A DNA stretch of 64,000 bases, taken from positions 434,001-498,000 of the forward strand of contig NZ_CP039690.1 in the NCBI RefSeq assembly GCF_005144885.1. Reading direction: 5' to 3'. Made by a program: the position numbers and the translations under genes. The notes under the pieces are model-generated. The model was not told where the DNA came from. It searched no databases and worked only from the letters and a program-made list of their open reading frames with translations. This stretch comes from Phreatobacter stygius. Its GTDB lineage: Bacteria > Pseudomonadota > Alphaproteobacteria > Rhizobiales > Phreatobacteraceae. Every line of letters starts with the position of its first letter. Position 1 is the first letter of the stretch. Of the stretch, positions 59,916 through 64,000 are shown one piece after another.

Positions 59916-60986
59916 TCACGGTATGCGCGGCTTCGCGCTCGACGCCAGACGTCCCAACCGCGGCGCAAAGCCCCGCCGGGACAGCCACGTCGTCGCGAGC
60001 CCGGTGAACGAGGTCGGCCGCTCTCTGAGAGTGAGCCAGGCGAGGGCGACCAATCGGCCGAGCGGGCCACTGAGGGAGGCGGCCGCGGCAAGGACCACCC
60101 GCCCGATGGGACCGCGGCCGCCCATCTGCACCAGCACCTCTGAGTTCATTGGCCGCGCCTGCACAGCCAGGCGGCTAACCGCGAAGCGCCAGCGCCGTTC
60201 GAATGACTCCGGATACCAATCCGGGAAAGCAGGGTCAGCGCGCATCATTTCGCGTGCGAGGATGAGCCCCCTCAGGGCCCCCTCCGCATCGGCGGCCTGC
60301 CCTCGCGACAGTCCGGTCGCGCGAATCTGCCAAATCACGCCCGTGACGGGGGCAAAGCAACAGCCATGGAGGAAGGCCAGCCGCCGTAACGCATAGCCGT
60401 CTGCCATCGGGCCAAGCGCGGGGTCGAAGCCGCCTGCCTCAACGATTCGATCCCGACGCACCACGGCAGCCCCGGTCACGATCCAGTTGTCAAACCGCTC
60501 GAAAAGGCCCGCCACCTCGGCGGGCGTGAAATGTTTCGGGTGAAGCGACGGACGCACCGGCGGGCGGCAGCTGATCTCCCCGGTGTCCATATCGACGACC
60601 TCACCCTCGGCGCAGGCGAAGGCTGCGCCCGGGAAGCTCGCAAGCAGATCAAGCGTGGCCTTGAAAAGGCCCGGCTTGGTCAGGTCGTCGGCGGCGCCAA
60701 AATAGACACAGGCTCCGCGAGCCTCCTGCAAACCGCGATTGAGGGCCCGGATGGCGCCGCCATTTTCCGGCAGGGCGACGATGCGAAGCTGGGGGTAACT
60801 ATTGCGCAGGCGCTCGAGGACACCAAGACTGTCATCAGTCGAGCCATCATCGACGACTATGATCTCATCGGGAGGCGGTACTTGCTCCGCAGCAGCCCGA
60901 ACGGCCGCGCCGATATGGGCGCCGTGGTTGAAATTAGGAATGACGACCGAGAGGATGATAGCATCTTCCGCGCTTACGGATGTCAT
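59916..60986 (-). CDS. GT2-family glycosyltransferase
   Basis: 356 residues. The GT-A core is SVVIPNFNHGAHIGAAVRAAAEQ, EIIVVDDGSTDDSLGVLE, then NRGLQEARGACVYFGAADDLTKP with the DxD-like Asp pair, and AAVVRRDRIVEAGGFDPALGP, the usual acceptor-domain step. The C-terminus has an amphipathic stretch (GRVVLAAAASLSGPLGRLVALAWL) that may touch the membrane. It uses a nucleotide sugar to extend the glycan; donor and linkage are not deducible. It is transcribed upstream of the TylF-like gene, 133 bases away. Confidence 0.92.
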   Translation of the reverse strand: MTSVSAEDAIILSVVIPNFNHGAHIGAAVRAAAEQVPPPDEIIVVDDGSTDDSLGVLERLRNSYPQLRIVALPENGGAIRALNRGLQEARGACVYFGAADDLTKPGLFKATLDLLASFPGAAFACAEGEVVDMDTGEISCRPPVRPSLHPKHFTPAEVAGLFERFDNWIVTGAAVVRRDRIVEAGGFDPALGPMADGYALRRLAFLHGCCFAPVTGVIWQIRATGLSRGQAADAEGALRGLILAREMMRADPAFPDWYPESFERRWRFAVSRLAVQARPMNSEVLVQMGGRGPIGRVVLAAAASLSGPLGRLVALAWLTLRERPTSFTGLATTWLSRRGFAPRLGRLASSAKPRIP

Positions 60987-61395
60987 AGGACCGCACTCGT
61001 CGATAGTCCGACCGACCGAGCGGTGAAACCGAGCCCGCGTTCAGCCCGCATTGCGCTGTTCCACCGACAAACTTCGTCGCAGCCTGCTTCGCAGCAAACG
61101 ATCTGTGAGGTACGCCACGACCGCCAATGCCTAATTGGTGCCTTAGTAGATGACTGGCCGAGACTTAGCAACGTGGATAAGCGATCGAAGCGACTCGGCA
61201 ATCCACGCAGGCTCGAGAAAATGCCAGAATATTGGCAGTCTGGACGACTAGCGGACCTGAATACCGCTGCACGTCGGGCGGGCGGCTCCGAACGAGCATC
61301 TTCCATCGACCAGCCCCTTGTTGCTGACAGGGAGAGCGTCTATTGGGCAGCCAATCAACCGGGTCCCTTCTTGAAGGCACCTGCAATACGAGTTC
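60987..61395. other. Divergent intergenic region, no gene seen
   Basis: 409 bases between the divergent GT2 and nucleotidyltransferase-kinase genes. The composition is mixed and the short frames present show no ribosome-binding site. Promoters for both directions are expected here. Confidence 0.4.
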
Positions 61396-62919
61396 GTGGC
61401 CGACGATAGCCCGGCCTCTCGCCAATTCGGAGTGATGCGATTGCAGTCCAGCGCCGATCGAATCAGGTTGAATGTCCCGAACGGCAGCCGCGTGGCGTTC
61501 GTTTCCGGCAATTTCAACATCCTTCATCCTGGACATCTGCGGCTATTGCGCTTTGCGTCGGATCTCGCCGACGTGCTTGTCGTAGGCCTCAACCCGGACG
61601 GCACGTCAGGAGTGACCGTTCCCGGGGAGATGCGCATCGAGAGTATTCTGGCGCTGTCGTTTGTACAGAATGCCGTGCTCCTGTCGGAAAGCCCAACACA
61701 GTTCATTTCCCGCCTGAAGCCTGATTTCGTGGTCAAGGGCAAGGAATTCGAGCAACTGAATAATCCCGAGGCCAAGGCTGTCGTGGGCTATGGCGGCAAG
61801 CTCATCTTCTCGTCAGGCGAAATGCGGTTCGCCTCGATGGAGTTACTGCAGAAAGAATACACCGATACCGTCTTTTCGACCATTCACAAGCCGCCGAACT
61901 TTCACGCCCGACATCGCTTCGAAATGGCTGACCTCCACAGGCTGCTCGGAGATTTTGAGAAAGTTCGCGTCACTGTCATCGGCGACATCATCATCGACGA
62001 CTACATTACCTGCGAGCCGCTGGGCATGTCCCAGGAGGACCCGACGATCGTCGTGACGCCGCTCGAAACCAAGACTTTCGTCGGCGGAGCCGGTGTCGTT
62101 GCGGCACACGCGCGAAATCTCGGGGCGCAGACCCGCTTCTTCAGTGTGTTCGGCGCGGATGACGCCGCGGACTATGCCTGCGCAGCCTTGAAAGACATGA
62201 ATGTCGAGGTCCATGCTTTTCGAGACGAGACCAGACCGACGACCCGCAAGCAGCGCTATCGTGCCCATAACAAGACCCTGTTGAGGGTCAACCATTTGCG
62301 GCAGCACGCGGTGAGCGCGGAGATCAGCGATACGATGCTGGATCAGTTGACGGCAGTCTTGAACGATACCGACCTCATCATGTTCTCCGACTTCAACTAC
62401 GGCTGCCTGCCCCAGCGCTTCGTCGACCAGGTCACCAAGCTGGCGAGAGAGCGCGGCATTCCCATGACCGCCGACAGCCAGGCATCGTCGCAGATGTCGG
62501 ACATCTCCCGCTTCCGCGGCATGGCGCTGGTCACGCCCACCGAGCGCGAAGCGCGCCTGGCGCTCCACGACTCGAACTCGGGCCTCGCTTTCCTCGCGCA
62601 GGACCTGCACGAAAAGGCGATGGCCGAGAGCGTCATCATTACGCTCGGCGGCGAGGGCATGCTGATTCTCGGCCGCGGCGAGGACGGCCAGCCGCTAACG
62701 GACAGGCTCCCTGCGATGAATAAGGCCCCGAAGGATGTCGCGGGAGCCGGCGACAGCCTTTTCACCGCAGCCTCCATCGCGCTTTGCACCGGGGCAGACA
62801 TTTGGCGCAGCGCCTATCTGGGCGGCATAGCTGCCGCCTGCCAGATCTCCCGCGTCGGAAACTCGCCCTTGAAGGCCAGCGACATTCTCATTGAACTCGA
62901 CCAGCCCGATATCGAGTAG
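61396..62919 (+). CDS. Fused nucleotidyltransferase-PfkB kinase (HldE-like, reversed order)
   Basis: 507 residues from a GTG; an ATG at 61435 is an alternative. Residues ~25-165 are a cytidylyltransferase-like domain (VAFVSGNFNILHPGHLRLL with the HxGH motif, VVKGKEFEQLNNPEAKAVV). Residues ~185-500 are a PfkB kinase (VTVIGDIIIDDYI, FVGGAGVVAAHARNLGA, VITLGGEGMLIL, DVAGAGDSLFTAA with the catalytic Asp). In HldE the kinase comes first, so the order is inverted. Activation of a sugar phosphate by phosphorylation then nucleotidylation is likely; heptose is one candidate substrate. Confidence 0.88.
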   Translation: MADDSPASRQFGVMRLQSSADRIRLNVPNGSRVAFVSGNFNILHPGHLRLLRFASDLADVLVVGLNPDGTSGVTVPGEMRIESILALSFVQNAVLLSESPTQFISRLKPDFVVKGKEFEQLNNPEAKAVVGYGGKLIFSSGEMRFASMELLQKEYTDTVFSTIHKPPNFHARHRFEMADLHRLLGDFEKVRVTVIGDIIIDDYITCEPLGMSQEDPTIVVTPLETKTFVGGAGVVAAHARNLGAQTRFFSVFGADDAADYACAALKDMNVEVHAFRDETRPTTRKQRYRAHNKTLLRVNHLRQHAVSAEISDTMLDQLTAVLNDTDLIMFSDFNYGCLPQRFVDQVTKLARERGIPMTADSQASSQMSDISRFRGMALVTPTEREARLALHDSNSGLAFLAQDLHEKAMAESVIITLGGEGMLILGRGEDGQPLTDRLPAMNKAPKDVAGAGDSLFTAASIALCTGADIWRSAYLGGIAAACQISRVGNSPLKASDILIELDQPDIE

Positions 62920-62944
62920 CGGCATCCAGAGGAGTAGACGGAAG

Positions 62945-63691
62945 ATGCGGGCATTGCTCCTTGCAGCCGGCCTCGGGACACGGCTGAGACCACTCACCCT
63001 CACCGTGCCCAAGTGCCTCGTTCCTGTGCACGGCAAGCCCTTGCTCGGCTATTGGCTGGAGCATCTCTTTGCTGGTGGAATCGAGCGCGTGCTCATCAAC
63101 ACGCATTGGCTCGCCTTGCCGGTGCGCGACTATGTAGCCGCCTCGCCTTGGCGCTCTCGGATCGATCTGGTCCACGAGGAGGAGCTCCTGGGGACCGGCG
63201 GCACGGTCCTCGCGAATCGCGACTGGCTGAACGGCGCGCCTTTCCTGCTCGCCCACGCGGACAATCTCACCGACTTCGACGTTTCAACGTTCCGGCGCCG
63301 TCACGAGGATCGGCCGAAGGGGTGCGCCATGAGCATGCTGGCCTTCAGGACCGACGACCCGAGATCCTGCGGAGTATTGGAGCTGGATGCCGCCTGCGTG
63401 CTTCAAGCGTTCCACGAGAAAGTTCCGGATCCTCCGGGCAATTTGGCCAACGCGGCTGTTTATATCTGCGAGCCCGAGATAGCCGAGTTCATCGCGAGCC
63501 TGGGCAAGCCGATCGTCGACTTTTCCACGGAAGTCATCCCCAGATTCATCGGCGAGACTCTGGCCGTGGAGACCTCAGGATATCACCGTGATATAGGCTC
63601 GCCCGCGAGCCTCAAGGCCGCAGAGAGAGAGTATCGGCCACATCGGGACGCGGCCGATAAATCCGGCCCCGGTTGGTTGACATCGAATTGA
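62945..63691 (+). CDS. Sugar-1-phosphate nucleotidyltransferase
   Basis: 248 residues from the ATG at 62945, behind a GGAGTAGACGGAAG stretch. The signature MRALLLAAGLGTRLRPLTLTVPK with the phosphate-gripping Arg and Lys is at the N-terminus, then PLLGYWLEHLFAGG, FLLAHADNLTDFD with the metal Asp, and NAAVYICEPEI. Members make NDP-sugars such as GDP-mannose or GDP-heptose (HddC-like). It follows the fused kinase by 25 bases, which makes a common pathway likely. Confidence 0.9.
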   Translation: MRALLLAAGLGTRLRPLTLTVPKCLVPVHGKPLLGYWLEHLFAGGIERVLINTHWLALPVRDYVAASPWRSRIDLVHEEELLGTGGTVLANRDWLNGAPFLLAHADNLTDFDVSTFRRRHEDRPKGCAMSMLAFRTDDPRSCGVLELDAACVLQAFHEKVPDPPGNLANAAVYICEPEIAEFIASLGKPIVDFSTEVIPRFIGETLAVETSGYHRDIGSPASLKAAEREYRPHRDAADKSGPGWLTSN

Positions 63692-63772
63692 AAACGAGCG
63701 AGTTCGACCGTGGGCATATCTCTACTGCTGTCGCTCGGCGGCGCGTTTGAGTTGCCTTGGGAGTAGGTGCTT

Positions 63773-64000
63773 ATGAAACTGTTCGTGACGGGTGCATGCG
63801 GTTACAAGGGCACTGTTCTCGTGCCAAAATTGCTCGAAAAGGGCCACGAAGTTGTGGCTTTCGACATCCAGTGGTTCGGGAACAATCTTCGCCCCCATCC
63901 GATGCTTACAGTTGTCAAAGGAGACGTCTGCAACCCTGAGGAATATGACCTCACCGGCATCGACGCAATTATTCACCTCTCGTCCATCGCGAACGACCCG
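63773..64000 (+). CDS. NAD-dependent epimerase/dehydratase, N-terminal part
   Basis: 76 residues are inside the window; the frame runs off the right edge. MKLFVTGACGYKGTVLVPKL is a short-chain dehydrogenase glycine motif (GACGYKG, with Lys where Ile is usual), followed by VVAFDIQWFG, then GDVCNPEEY and DAIIHLSSIANDP, the standard NAD-binding sequence. GGGAG lies upstream of the ATG. It continues the NDP-sugar pathway of the locus; the exact reaction needs the missing C-terminus. Confidence 0.88.
   Translation, partial: MKLFVTGACGYKGTVLVPKLLEKGHEVVAFDIQWFGNNLRPHPMLTVVKGDVCNPEEYDLTGIDAIIHLSSIANDP

Overview
The window is a high-GC chromosomal segment. Gene content and style point to an alphaproteobacterium of the Hyphomicrobiales (Rhizobiales): Omp25/31-type barrel, PrsDE-like type I exporter, isoquinoline 1-oxidoreductase pair, orphan Bug/TctC receptor, and many REP-like intergenic palindromes. 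That placement is inferred from families, not from a marker gene. No rRNA, tRNA or CRISPR array was seen.

0-8.5 kb: the tail of a PDZ serine protease, then a surface cassette (trimeric YadA-like adhesin, a small exported protein, a divergent HTH protein), then murJ and a short transaldolase. Two degraded copies of the murJ 3' end flank the cassette. 7.5-12.6 kb: sugar-nucleotide genes (Gfo/Idh dehydrogenase, UDP-glucose dehydrogenase, galE) interrupted by a complete IS4-type element with 9-bp target duplication and a frameshifted transposase. 12.7-21 kb: a MocR regulator, an isoquinoline-oxidoreductase-like molybdenum enzyme and small genes, separated by palindromic repeats.

21-25.6 kb is a lower-GC defence island: a putative restriction enzyme, Vsr nuclease and DNA cytosine methyltransferase, followed by a HEPN-domain protein resembling the LA2681 family. 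Its left edge cuts a remnant of a molybdenum-hydroxylase gene. 25.7-38.9 kb is a catabolic locus: on the plus strand a Bug receptor, a TIM-barrel isomerase and a TetR regulator; on the minus strand an ABC importer, an enolase-superfamily enzyme, a Gfo/Idh dehydrogenase, a DUF993 protein and a second isomerase. A shared 17-bp site in front of both transcription units suggests control by the TetR protein. Between the two arms lie an outer-membrane protein, a GYD protein and a GIY-YIG nuclease embedded in repeats.

39-64 kb is mostly surface-glycan biology: a GT4 transferase, a WbpM-like dehydratase, a type I secretion pair, an IS256-type element, then a glycan locus with methyltransferases, NDP-sugar reductase, glycosyltransferases, WbuC cupin, a Wzm/Wzt exporter, a fused nucleotidyltransferase-kinase and a sugar-1-phosphate nucleotidyltransferase, ending inside an epimerase. 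The exporter ATPase and a TylF-like O-methyltransferase of this locus carry the same tandem 37-residue repeat. This suggests that terminal methylation and export are physically coupled, and it is the most interesting observation here. A small MITE-like element upstream of the WbpM-like gene shares its ends with the IS4 element.
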